From positions 1-64,000 of the forward strand of contig NW_024599239.1 in the NCBI RefSeq assembly GCF_004379255.2: a DNA stretch of 64,000 nt, written 5' to 3'. The DNA comes from Salvia splendens. Taxonomy: Eukaryota; Streptophyta; Magnoliopsida; Lamiales; Lamiaceae. How positions within the stretch are numbered: the first letter of the stretch is position 1; each line of letters begins with the position of its first letter. The notes below the pieces were generated by a model. That model ran no database searches. It had not been told where the DNA came from and saw nothing but the letters and a program-made list of their open reading frames with translations. Below, in pieces: positions 48,691 to 62,700 of this stretch. The translations under genes were made by a program, and so were the position numbers.

Positions 48691-49692
48691 AACACATCAC
48701 TCTTATTCTGATTTTACTTCAGTCTTGTTCACAAAACACATCACTCTTATTCTGATTTTACTTCACTCTTGTTCACAAAACACATCACTCTTATTCTGAT
48801 TTTACTTCACTCATGTTCTCAAAACACATCACTCTTATTCTGATTTTACTTCACTCTTGTTCACAATACACATTTTACTTCACTCTTGTTCACAAAACAC
48901 ATCACTCTTATTCTGATTTTACTTCACTCTTGTTTACAAAACACATCACTCTTATTCTGATTTTACTTCACTCTTGTTTACAAAACACATCACTCTTATT
49001 ATGATTTTACTTCACTGTTGTTTACAAAACACATCACTCTTAGCATGATTTTGCTTCACTCTTGTTCACAAAACACATCACTCTTATTCTGATTTTACTT
49101 CACTCTTGTTCACAAAACACATCACTCTTATTCTGATTTTACTTCACTCTTGTTCACAAAACACATCACTCTTATTCTGATTTTACTTCACTCTTGTTCA
49201 CAAAACACATCACTCTTATTCTGATTTTTCTTCACTGTTGTTCACAAAACACATCACTCTTATTATGATTTTACTTCACTCTTGTTTACAAAACACATCA
49301 CTCTTATTCTGATTTTACTTCGCTCTTGTTTACATAACACATCACCCTTATTATGATTTTACTTCACTGTTGTTTACAAAACACATCACTCTTAGCATGA
49401 TTTTTCTTCACGGTTGTTAACAAAACACATCACTATTATTCTGATTTTGCATCACTTTTGTTCAAAACACACATCACTCTTATTCTGATTTTACTTCACT
49501 CTTGTTCACAAAACACATTACTCTTATTCTGATTTTACTTCAGTCTTGTTCATAAAACACATCACTCTTATTCTGATTTTACTTCACTCTTGTTCACAAA
49601 ACACATCACTCTTATTCTGATATTACTTCACTCATGTTCTCAAAAAACATCACTCTTACTCTGATTTTACTTCACTCTTGTTCACAATACAC
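48691..49692. repeat. Satellite, right-hand subfamily, before the 7.1-kb units
   Basis: 44-bp units with new markers: TTTTGCTTCAC, TTTTAATTCACTG, CAATACACATTTTAC (truncated unit), TTCGCTC. The ACACGTCAC variant of the left arrays is not seen. No genes. Confidence 0.9.
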
Positions 49693-52600
49693 ATTTTACT
49701 TCACTCTTGTTCACAAAACACATCACTCTTATTCTGATTTTACTTCACTCTTGTTTACAAAACACATCACTCTTATTCTGATTTTACTTCACTCTTGTTT
49801 ACAAAACACATCACTCTTATTATGATTTTAATTCACTGTTGTTTACAAAACACATCACTCTTAGCTTGATTTTGCTTCACTCTTGTTCACAAAACACATC
49901 ACTCTTATTATGATTTTACTTCACTCTTGTTCACAACGCACATCACTCTTATTCTTATTTTACTTCACTCTTGTTCACAAAACACATCACTCTTATTCTG
50001 ATTTTACTTCACTCTTGTTCACAAAACACATCACTCTTATTCTGATTTTTCTTCACTGTTGTTCACAAAACACATCACTCTTATTATGATTTTACTTCAC
50101 TCTTTTTTACAAAACACATCACTCTTATTCTGATTTTACTTCGCTCTTGTTTACAAAACACATCACTCTTATTATGATTTTACTTCACTGTTGTTTACAA
50201 AACACATCACTCTTAGCATGATTTTGCTTCACGGTTGTTAACAAAACACATCACTATTATTCTGATTTTGCATCACTTTTGTTCAAAAAACACATCACTC
50301 TTATTCTGATTTTACTTCACTCTTGTTCACAAAACACATCACTCTTATTCTGATTTTACTTCAGTCTTGTTCACAAAACACATCACTCTTGTTCTGATTT
50401 TACTTCACTCTTGTTCTGATTTTACTTCACTCTTGTTCACAAAACACATCACTCTTATTCTGATATTACTTCACTCATGTTCTCAAAAAACATCACTCTT
50501 ACTCTGATTTTACTTCACTCTTGTTCACAATACACATTTTGCTTCACTCTTGTTCACAAAACACATCACTCTTATTCTGATATTACTTCACTCTTGTTTA
50601 CAAAACACATCACTCTTATTATGCTTTTAATTCACTGTTGTTTACAAAACACATCACTCTTAGCATGATTTTGCTTCACTCTTGTTCACAAAACACATCA
50701 CTCTTATTTTGATTTAACTTCACACTTGTTCACAAAACACATCACTCTTACTCTGATTTTACTTCACTCTTGTTTACCAAACACATCACTCTTATTTACA
50801 AAACACATCACTCTTATTCTGATTTTACTTCACTTTGTTTACAAAACACATCACTCTTAGCATGATTTTACTTCACTCTTGTTTACAAACCACATCACTC
50901 TTTGCATGATATTACTTCACTCTTGTTTACAAAACACATCACTCTTATTATGATTTTTCTTCACTGTTATTGATAAAACACATCACTCTTATTATGATTT
51001 TACTTCACTCTTGTTCACAACGCACATCACTCTTATTCTTATTCTACTTCACTCTTGTTCACAAAACACATCACTCTTATTCTGATTTTACTTCACTCTT
51101 GTTCACAAAACACATCACTCTTATCCTGATTTTACTTCACTCTTGTTCACAAAACACATCACTCTTATTCTGATTTTACTTCACTCTTGTTTACAAAACA
51201 CATCACTCTAATTCTGATTTTACTTCGCTCTTGTTTACAAAACACATCACTCTTATTATGATTTTTCTTTACTGTTGTTTACAAAACACATCACTCTTAG
51301 CATGATTTTGCTTCACTGTTGTTTACAAAACACATCACTATTATTCTGATTTTACTTCACTCTTGTTTACAAAACACATCACTCTTATTATGATTTTAAT
51401 TCACTGTTGTTTACAAAACACATCACTCTTAGCATGATTTTGCTTCACTGTTGTTTACAAAACACATCACTTTTATTCTGATTTTAATTCACTCTTGTTC
51501 ATAAAACACATCTTATTCTTATTCTACTTCACTCTTGTTCACAAAACACATCACTCTTATCCTGATTTTACTTCACTCTTGTTCACAAAACACATCACTC
51601 TTATTCTGATTTTACTTCACTCTTGTTTACAAAACACATCACTCTTATTCTGATTTTACTTCGCTCTTGTTTACAAAACATATCACTCTTATTATGATTT
51701 TACTTCACTGTTGTTTACAAAACACATCACTCTTAGCATGATTTTGCTTCACTGTTGTATACAAAACACATCACTATTATTCTGATTTTGCATCACTCTT
51801 GTTCACAAAACACATCACTCTTATCCTGATTTTACTTCACTCTTATTCTGATTTTACTTCAGTCTTGTTCACAAAACACATCACTCTTATTCTGATTTTA
51901 CTTCACTCTTGTTCACAAAACACATCACTCTTATTCTGATTTTACTTCACTCTTGTTTACAAAACACATCACTCTTATTATGATTTTAATTCACTGTTTT
52001 TTACAAAACACATCACTCTTAGCATGATTTTGCTTCACTGTTGTTTACAAAACACATCACTTTTATTCTGATTTTAATTCACTCTTGTTCACAAAACACA
52101 TCTTATTCTTATTCTACTTCACTCTTGTTCACAAAACACATCACTCTTATCCTGATTTTACTTCACTCTTGTTCACAAAACACATCACTCTTATTCTGAT
52201 TTTACTTCACTCTTGTTTACAAAACACATCACTCTTATTCTGATTTTACTTCGCTCTTGTTTACAAAACATATCACTCTTATTATGATTTTACTTCACTG
52301 TTGTTTACAAAACACATCACTCTTAGCATGATTTTGCTTCACTGTTGTATACAAAACACATCACTATTATTCTGATTTTGCATCACTCTTGTTCACAAAA
52401 CACATCACTCTTATTCTGATTTTACTTCAGTCTTGTTCACAAAACACATCACTCTTATTCTGATTTTACTTCACTCTTGTTCACAAAACACATCACTCTT
52501 ATTCTGATTTTACTTCACTCTTGTTTACAAAACACATCACTCTTATTATGATTTTAATTCACTGTTGTTTACAAAACACATCACTCTTAGCATGATTTTG

Positions 52601-55600
52601 CTTCACTCTTGTTCACAAAACACATCACTCTTACTCTGATTTTACTCCACTCTTGTTTACAAAACACATCACTCTTATTTTGATTTAACTTCACACTTGT
52701 TCACAAAACACATCACTCTTACTCTGATTTTACTTCACTCTTGTTTACCAAACACATCACTCTTATTTACAAAACACATCACTCTTATTCTGATTTTACT
52801 TCACTTTGTTTACAAAACACATCACTCTTAGCATGATTTTACTTCACTCTTGTTTACAAACCACATCACTCTTAGCATGATATTACTTCACTCTTGTTTA
52901 CAAAACACATCACTCTTATTATGATTTTTCTTCACTGTTATTGATAAAACACATCACTCTTATTATGATTTTACTTCACTCTTGTTCACAACGCACATCA
53001 CTCTTATTCTTATTCTACTTCACTCTTGTTCACAAAACACATCACTCTTATTCTGATTTTACTTCACTCTTGTTCACAAAACACATCACTCTTATCCTGA
53101 TTTTACTTCACTCTTGTTCACAAAACACATCACTCTTATTCTGATTTTACTTCACTCTTGTTTACAAAACACATCACTCTAATTCTGATTTTACTTCGCT
53201 CTTGTTTACAAAACACATCACTCTTATTATGATTTTTCTTTACTGTTGTTTACAAAACACATCACTCTTAGCATGATTTTGCTTCACTGTTGTTTACAAA
53301 ACACATCACTATTATTCTGATTTTACTTCACTCTTGTTTACAAAACACATCACTCTTATTATGATTTTAATTCACTGTTGTTTACAAAACACATCACTCT
53401 TAGCATGATTTTGCTTCACTGTTGTTTACAAAACACATCACTTTTATTCAGATTTTAATTCACTCTTGTTCACAAAACACATCTTATTCTTATTCTACTT
53501 CACTCTTGTTCACAAAACACATCACTCTTATCCTGATTTTACTTCACTCTTGTTCACAAAACACATCACTCTTATTCTGATTTTACTTCACTCTTGTTTA
53601 CAAAACACATCACTCTTATTCTGATTTTACTTCGCTCTTGTTTACAAAACATATCACTCTTATTATGATTTTACTTCACTGTTGTTTACAAAACACATCA
53701 CTCTTAGCATGATTTTGCTTCACTGTTGTATACAAAACACATCACTATTATTCTGATTTTGCATCACTCTTGTTCACAAAACACATCACTCTTATTCTGA
53801 TTTTACTTCAGTCTTGTTCACAAAACACATCACTCTTATTCTGATTTTACTTCACTCTTGTTCACAAAACACATCACTCTTATTCTGATTTTACTTCACT
53901 CTTGTTTACAAAACACATCACTCTTATTATGATTTTAATTCACTGTTGTTTACAAAACACATCACTCTTAGCATGATTTTGCTTCACTCTTGTTCACAAA
54001 ACACATCACTCTTACTCTGATTTTACTCCACTCTTGTTTACAAAACACATCACTCTTATTTTGATTTAACTTCACACTTGTTCACAAAACACATCACTCT
54101 TACTCTGATTTTACTTCACTCTTGTTTACCAAACACATCACTCTTATTTACAAAACACATCACTCTTATTCTGATTTTACTTCACTTTGTTTACAAAACA
54201 CATCACTCTTAGCATGATTTTACTTCACTCTTGTTTACAAACCACATCACTCTTAGCATGATATTACTTCACTCTTGTTTACAAAACACATCACTCTTAT
54301 TATGATTTTTCTTCACTGTTATTGATAAAACACATCACTCTTATTATGATTTTACTTCACTCTTGTTCACAACGCACATCACTCTTATTCTTATTCTACT
54401 TCACTCTTGTTCACAAAACACATCACTCTTATTCTGATTTTACTTCACTCTTGTTCACAAAACACATCACTCTTATCCTGATTTTACTTCACTCTTGTTC
54501 ACAAAACACATCACTCTTATTCTGATTTTACTTCACTCTTGTTTACAAAACACATCACTCTAATTCTGATTTTACTTCGCTCTTGTTTACAAAACACATC
54601 ACTCTTATTATGATTTTTCTTTACTGTTGTTTACAAAACACATCACTCTTAGCATGATTTTGCTTCACTGTTGTTTACAAAACACATCACTATTATTCTG
54701 ATTTTACTTCACTCTTGTTTACAAAACACATCACTCTTATTATGATTTTAATTCACTGTTGTTTACAAAACACATCACTCTTAGCATGATTTTGCTTCAC
54801 TGTTGTTTACAAAACACATCACTTTTAATCTGATTTTAATTCACTCTTGTTCACAAAACACATCTTATTCTTATTCTACTTCACTCTTGTTCACAAAACA
54901 CATCACTCTTACCCTGATTTTACTTCACTCTTATTCTGATTTTACTTCAGTCTTGTTCACAAAACACATCACTCTTATTCTGATTTTACTTCACTCTTGT
55001 TCACAAAACACATCACTCTTATTCTGATTTTACTTCACTCTTGTTTACAAAACACATCACTCTTATTATGATTTTAATTCACTGTTTTTTACAAAACACA
55101 TCACTCTTAGCATGATTTTGCTTCACTGTTGTTTACAAAACACATCACTTTTATTCTGATTTTAATTCACTCTTGTTCACAAAACACATCTTATTCTTAT
55201 TCTACTTCACTCTTGTTCACAAAACACATCACTCTTATCCTGATTTTACTTCACTCTTGTTCACAAAACACATCACTCTTATTCTGATTTTACTTCACTC
55301 TTGTTTACAAAACACATCACTCTTATTCTGATTTTACTTCGCTCTTGTTTACAAAACATATCACTCTTATTATGATTTTACTTCACTGTTGTTTACAAAA
55401 CACATCACTCTTAGCATGATTTTGCTTCACTGTTGTATACAAAACACATCACTATTATTCTGATTTTGCATCACTCTTGTTCACAAAACACATCACTCTT
55501 ATTCTGATTTTACTTCAGTCTTGTTCACCAAACACATCACTCTTATTCTGATTTTACTTCACTCTTGTTCACAAAACACATCACTCTTATTCTGATTTTA

Positions 55601-56799
55601 CTTCACTCTTGTTTACAAAACACATCACTCTTATTATGATTTTAATTCACTGTTGTTTACAAAACACATCACTCTTAGCATGATTTTGCTTCACTCTTGT
55701 TCACAAAACACATCACTCTTACTCTGATTTTACTCCACTCTTGTTTACAAAACACATCACTCTTATTTTGATTTAACTTCACACTTGTTCACAAAACACA
55801 TCACTCTTACTCTGATTTTACTTCACTCTTGTTTACCAAACACATCACTCTTATTTACAAAACACATCACTCTTATTCTGATTTTACTTCACTTTGTTTA
55901 CAAAACACATCACTCTTAGCATGATTTTACTTCACTCTTGTTTACAAACCACATCACTCTTAGCATGATATTACTTCACTCTTGTTTACAAAACACATCA
56001 CTCTTATTATGATTTTTCTTCACTGTTATTGATAAAACACATCACTCTTATTATGATTTTACTTCACTCTTGTTCACAACGCACATCACTCTTATTCTTA
56101 TTCTACTTCACTCTTGTTCACAAAACACATCACTCTTATTCTGATTTTACTTCACTCTTGTTCACAAAACACATCACTCTTATCCTGATTTTACTTCACT
56201 CTTGTTCACAAAACACATCACTCTTATTCTGATTTTACTTCACTCTTGTTTACAAAACACATCACTCTAATTCTGATTTTACTTCGCTCTTGTTTACAAA
56301 ACACATCACTCTTATTATGATTTTTCTTTACTGTTGTTTACAAAACACATCACTCTTAGCATGATTTTGCTTCACTGTTGTTTACAAAACACATCACTAT
56401 TATTCTGATTTTACTTCACTCTTGTTCACAAAACACATCTTATTCTTATTCTACTTCACTCTTGTTCACAAAACACATCACTCTTATCCTGATTTTACTT
56501 CACTCTTGTTCACAAAACACATCACTCTTATTCTGATTTTACTTCACTCTTGTTTACAAAACACATCACTCTTATTCTGATTTTACTTCGCTCTTGTTTA
56601 CAAAACATATCACTCTTATTATGATTTTACTTCACTGTTGTTTACAAAACACATCACTCTTAGCATGATTTTGCTTCACTGTTGTATACAAAACACATCA
56701 CTATTATTCTGATTTTGCATCACTCTTGTTCACAAAACACATCACTCTTATTCTGATTTTACTTCAGTCTTGTTCACAAAACACATCACTCTTATTCTG
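49693..56799. repeat. 7.1-kb satellite super-unit, first copy
   Basis: Matches the sequence from 56800 onward. Offset is 7,107 bp up to about 50.4 kb and 7,085 bp after it, the 22-bp change being one half-unit missing near 50400. Inside it a marked segment (AACGCACATCAC) recurs at 50970, 52941, 54322 and 56029. The base interval is 1,381 bp; the longer intervals (1,971 and 1,707) equal 1,381 plus 590 or 326 bp of local duplication. Confidence 0.88.
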
Positions 56800-59700
56800 A
56801 TTTTACTTCACTCTTGTTCACAAAACACATCACTCTTATTCTGATTTTACTTCACTCTTGTTTACAAAACACATCACTCTTATTCTGATTTTACTTCACT
56901 CTTGTTTACAAAACACATCACTCTTATTATGATTTTAATTCACTGTTGTTTACAAAACACATCACTCTTAGCTTGATTTTGCTTCACTCTTGTTCACAAA
57001 ACACATCACTCTTATTATGATTTTACTTCACTCTTGTTCACAACGCACATCACTCTTATTCTTATTTTACTTCACTCTTGTTCACAAAACACATCACTCT
57101 TATTCTGATTTTACTTCACTCTTGTTCACAAAACACATCACTCTTATTCTGATTTTTCTTCACTGTTGTTCACAAAACACATCACTCTTATTATGATTTT
57201 ACTTCACTCTTGTTTACAAAACACATCACTCTTATTCTGATTTTACTTCGCTCTTGTTTACAAAACACATCACTCTTATTATGATTTTACTTCACTGTTG
57301 TTTACAAAACACATCACTCTTAGCATGATTTTGCTTCACGGTTGTTAACAAAACACATCACTATTATTCTGATTTTGCATCACTTTTGTTCAAAAAACAC
57401 ATCACTCTTATTCTGATTTTACTTCACTCTTGTTCACAAAACACATCACTCTTATTCTGATTTTACTTCAGTCTTGTTCACAAAACACATCACTCTTATT
57501 CTGATTTTACTTCACTCTTGTTCACAAAACACATCACTCTTATTCTGATATTACTTCACTCATGTTCTCAAAAAACATCACTCTTACTCTGATTTTACTT
57601 CACTCTTGTTCACAATACACATTTTGCTTCACTCTTGTTCACAAAACACATCACTCTTATTCTGATATTACTTCACTCTTGTTTACAAAACACATCACTC
57701 TTATTATGCTTTTAATTCACTGTTGTTTACAAAACACATCACTCTTAGCATGATTTTGCTTCACTCTTGTTCACAAAACACATCACTCTTATTTTGATTT
57801 AACTTCACACTTGTTCACAAAACACATCACTCTTACTCTGATTTTACTTCACTCTTGTTTACCAAACACATCACTCTTATTTACAAAACACATCACTCTT
57901 ATTCTGATTTTACTTCACTTTGTTTACAAAACACATCACTCTTAGCATGATTTTACTTCACTCTTGTTTACAAACCACATCACTCTTAGCATGATATTAC
58001 TTCACTCTTGTTTACAAAACACATCACTCTTATTATGATTTTTCTTCACTGTTATTGATAAAACACATCACTCTTATTATGATTTTACTTCACTCTTGTT
58101 CACAACGCACATCACTCTTATTCTTATTCTACTTCACTCTTGTTCACAAAACACATCACTCTTATTCTGATTTTACTTCACTCTTGTTCACAAAACACAT
58201 CACTCTTATCCTGATTTTACTTCACTCTTGTTCACAAAACACATCACTCTTATTCTGATTTTACTTCACTCTTGTTTACAAAACACATCACTCTAATTCT
58301 GATTTTACTTCGCTCTTGTTTACAAAACACATCACTCTTATTATGATTTTTCTTTACTGTTGTTTACAAAACACATCACTCTTAGCATGATTTTGCTTCA
58401 CTGTTGTTTACAAAACACATCACTATTATTCTGATTTTACTTCACTCTTGTTTACAAAACACATCACTCTTATTATGATTTTAATTCACTGTTGTTTACA
58501 AAACACATCACTCTTAGCATGATTTTGCTTCACTGTTGTTTACAAAACACATCACTTTTATTCTGATTTTAATTCACTCTTGTTCATAAAACACATCTTA
58601 TTCTTATTCTACTTCACTCTTGTTCACAAAACACATCACTCTTATCCTGATTTTACTTCACTCTTGTTCACAAAACACATCACTCTTATTCTGATTTTAC
58701 TTCACTCTTGTTTACAAAACACATCACTCTTATTCTGATTTTACTTCGCTCTTGTTTACAAAACATATCACTCTTATTATGATTTTACTTCACTGTTGTT
58801 TACAAAACACATCACTCTTAGCATGATTTTGCTTCACTGTTGTATACAAAACACATCACTATTATTCTGATTTTGCATCACTCTTGTTCACAAAACACAT
58901 CACTCTTATCCTGATTTTACTTCACTCTTATTCTGATTTTACTTCAGTCTTGTTCACAAAACACATCACTCTTATTCTGATTTTACTTCACTCTTGTTCA
59001 CAAAACACATCACTCTTATTCTGATTTTACTTCACTCTTGTTTACAAAACACATCACTCTTATTATGATTTTAATTCACTGTTTTTTACAAAACACATCA
59101 CTCTTAGCATGATTTTGCTTCACTGTTGTTTACAAAACACATCACTTTTATTCTGATTTTAATTCACTCTTGTTCACAAAACACATCTTATTCTTATTCT
59201 ACTTCACTCTTGTTCACAAAACACATCACTCTTATCCTGATTTTACTTCACTCTTGTTCACAAAACACATCACTCTTATTCTGATTTTACTTCACTCTTG
59301 TTTACAAAACACATCACTCTTATTCTGATTTTACTTCGCTCTTGTTTACAAAACATATCACTCTTATTATGATTTTACTTCACTGTTGTTTACAAAACAC
59401 ATCACTCTTAGCATGATTTTGCTTCACTGTTGTATACAAAACACATCACTATTATTCTGATTTTGCATCACTCTTGTTCACAAAACACATCACTCTTATT
59501 CTGATTTTACTTCAGTCTTGTTCACAAAACACATCACTCTTATTCTGATTTTACTTCACTCTTGTTCACAAAACACATCACTCTTATTCTGATTTTACTT
59601 CACTCTTGTTTACAAAACACATCACTCTTATTATGATTTTAATTCACTGTTGTTTACAAAACACATCACTCTTAGCATGATTTTGCTTCACTCTTGTTCA

Positions 59701-62700
59701 CAAAACACATCACTCTTACTCTGATTTTACACCACTCTTGTTTACAAAACACATCACTCTTATTTTGATTTAACTTCACACTTGTTCACAAAACACATCA
59801 CTCTTACTCTGATTTTACTTCACTCTTGTTTACCAAACACATCACTCTTATTTACAAAACACATCACTCTTATTCTGATTTTACTTCACTTTGTTTACAA
59901 AACACATCACTCTTAGCATGATTTTACTTCACTCTTGTTTACAAACCACATCACTCTTAGCATGATATTACTTCACTCTTGTTTACAAAACACATCACTC
60001 TTATTATGATTTTTCTTCACTGTTATTGATAAAACACATCACTCTTATTATGATTTTACTTCACTCTTGTTCACAACGCACATCACTCTTATTCTTATTC
60101 TACTTCACTCTTGTTCACAAAACACATCACTCTTATTCTGATTTTACTTCACTCTTGTTCACAAAACACATCACTCTTATCCTGATTTTACTTCACTCTT
60201 GTTCACAAAACACATCACTCTTATTCTGATTTTACTTCACTCTTGTTTACAAAACACATCACTCTAATTCTGATTTTACTTCGCTCTTGTTTACAAAACA
60301 CATCACTCTTATTATGATTTTTCTTTACTGTTGTTTACAAAACACATCACTCTTAGCATGATTTTGCTTCACTGTTGTTTACAAAACACATCACTATTAT
60401 TCTGATTTTACTTCACTCTTGTTTACAAAACACATCACTCTTATTATGATTTTAATTCACTGTTGTTTACAAAACACATCACTCTTAGCATGATTTTGCT
60501 TCACTGTTGTTTACAAAACACATCACTTTTATTCTGATTTTAATTCACTCTTGTTCACAAAACACATCTTATTCTTATTCTACTTCACTCTTGTTCACAA
60601 AACACATCACTCTTATCCTGATTTTACTTCACTCTTGTTCACAAAACACATCACTCTTATTCTGATTTTACTTCACTCTTGTTTACAAAACACATCACTC
60701 TTATTCTGATTTTACTTCGCTCTTGTTTACAAAACATATCACTCTTATTATGATTTTACTTCACTGTTGTTTACAAAACACATCACTCTTAGCATGATTT
60801 TGCTTCACTGTTGTATACAAAACACATCACTATTATTCTGATTTTGCATCACTCTTGTTCACAAAACACATCACTCTTATTCTGATTTTACTTCAGTCTT
60901 GTTCACAAAACACATCACTTTTATTCTGATTTTACTTCACTCTTGTTCACAAAACACATCACTCTTATTCTGATTTTACTTCACTCTTGTTTACAAAACA
61001 CATCACTCTTATTATGATTTTAATTCACTGTTGTTTACAAAACACATCACTCTTAGCATGATTTTGCTTCACTCTTGTTCACAAAACACATCACTCTTAC
61101 TCTGATTTTACTCCACTCTTGTTTACAAAACACATCACTCTTATTTTGATTTAACTTCACACTTGTTCACAAAACACATCACTCTTACTCTGATTTTACT
61201 TCACTCTTGTTTACCAAACACATCACTCTTATTTACAAAACACATCACTCTTATTCTGATTTTACTTCACTTTGTTTACAAAACACATCACTCTTAGCAT
61301 GATTTTACTTCACTCTTGTTTACAAACCACATCACTCTTAGCATGATATTACTTCACTCTTGTTTACAAAACACATCACTCTTATTATGATTTTTCTTCA
61401 CTGTTATTGATAAAACACATCACTCTTATTATGATTTTACTTCACTCTTGTTCACAACGCACATCACTCTTATTCTTATTCTACTTCACTCTTGTTCACA
61501 AAACACATCACTCTTATTCTGATTTTACTTCACTCTTGTTCACAAAACACATCACTCTTATCCTGATTTTACTTCACTCTTGTTCACAAAACACATCACT
61601 CTTATTCTGATTTTACTTCACTCTTGTTTACAAAACACATCACTCTAATTCTGATTTTACTTCGCTCTTGTTTACAAAACACATCACTCTTATTATGATT
61701 TTTCTTTACTGTTGTTTACAAAACACATCACTCTTAGCATGATTTTGCTTCACTGTTGTTTACAAAACACATCACTATTATTCTGATTTTACTTCACTCT
61801 TGTTTACAAAACACATCACTCTTATTATGATTTTAATTCACTGTTGTTTACAAAACACATCACTCTTAGCATGATTTTGCTTCACTGTTGTTTACAAAAC
61901 ACATCACTTTTATTCTGATTTTAATTCACTCTTGTTCACAAAACACATCTTATTCTTATTCTACTTCACTCTTGTTCACAAAACACATCACTCTTATCCT
62001 GATTTTACTTCACTCTTATTCTGATTTTACTTCAGTCTTGTTCACAAAACACATCACTCTTATTCTGATTTTACTTCACTCTTGTTCACAAAACACATCA
62101 CTCTTATTCTGATTTTACTTCACTCTTGTTTACAAAACACATCACTCTAATTCTGATTTTACTTCGCTCTTGTTTACAAAACACATCACTCTTATTATGA
62201 TTTTTCTTTACTGTTGTTTACAAAACACATCACTCTTAGCATGATTTTGCTTCACTGTTGTTTACAAAACACATCACTATTATTCTGATTTTACTTCACT
62301 CTTGTTTACAAAACACATCACTCTTATTATGATTTTAATTCACTGTTGTTTACAAAACACATCACTCTTAGCATGATTTTGCTTCACTGTTGTTTACAAA
62401 ACACATCACTTTTATTCTGATTTTAATTCACTCTTGTTCACAAAACACATCTTATTCTTATTCTACTTCACTCTTGTTCACAAAACACATCACTCTTATC
62501 CTGATTTTACTTCACTCTTATTCTGATTTTACTTCAGTCTTGTTCACAAAACACATCACTCTTATTCTGATTTTACTTCACTCTTGTTCACAAAACACAT
62601 CACTCTTATTCTGATTTTACTTCACTCTTGTTTACAAAACACATCACTCTTATTATGATTTTAATTCACTGTTTTTTACAAAACACATCACTCTTAGCAT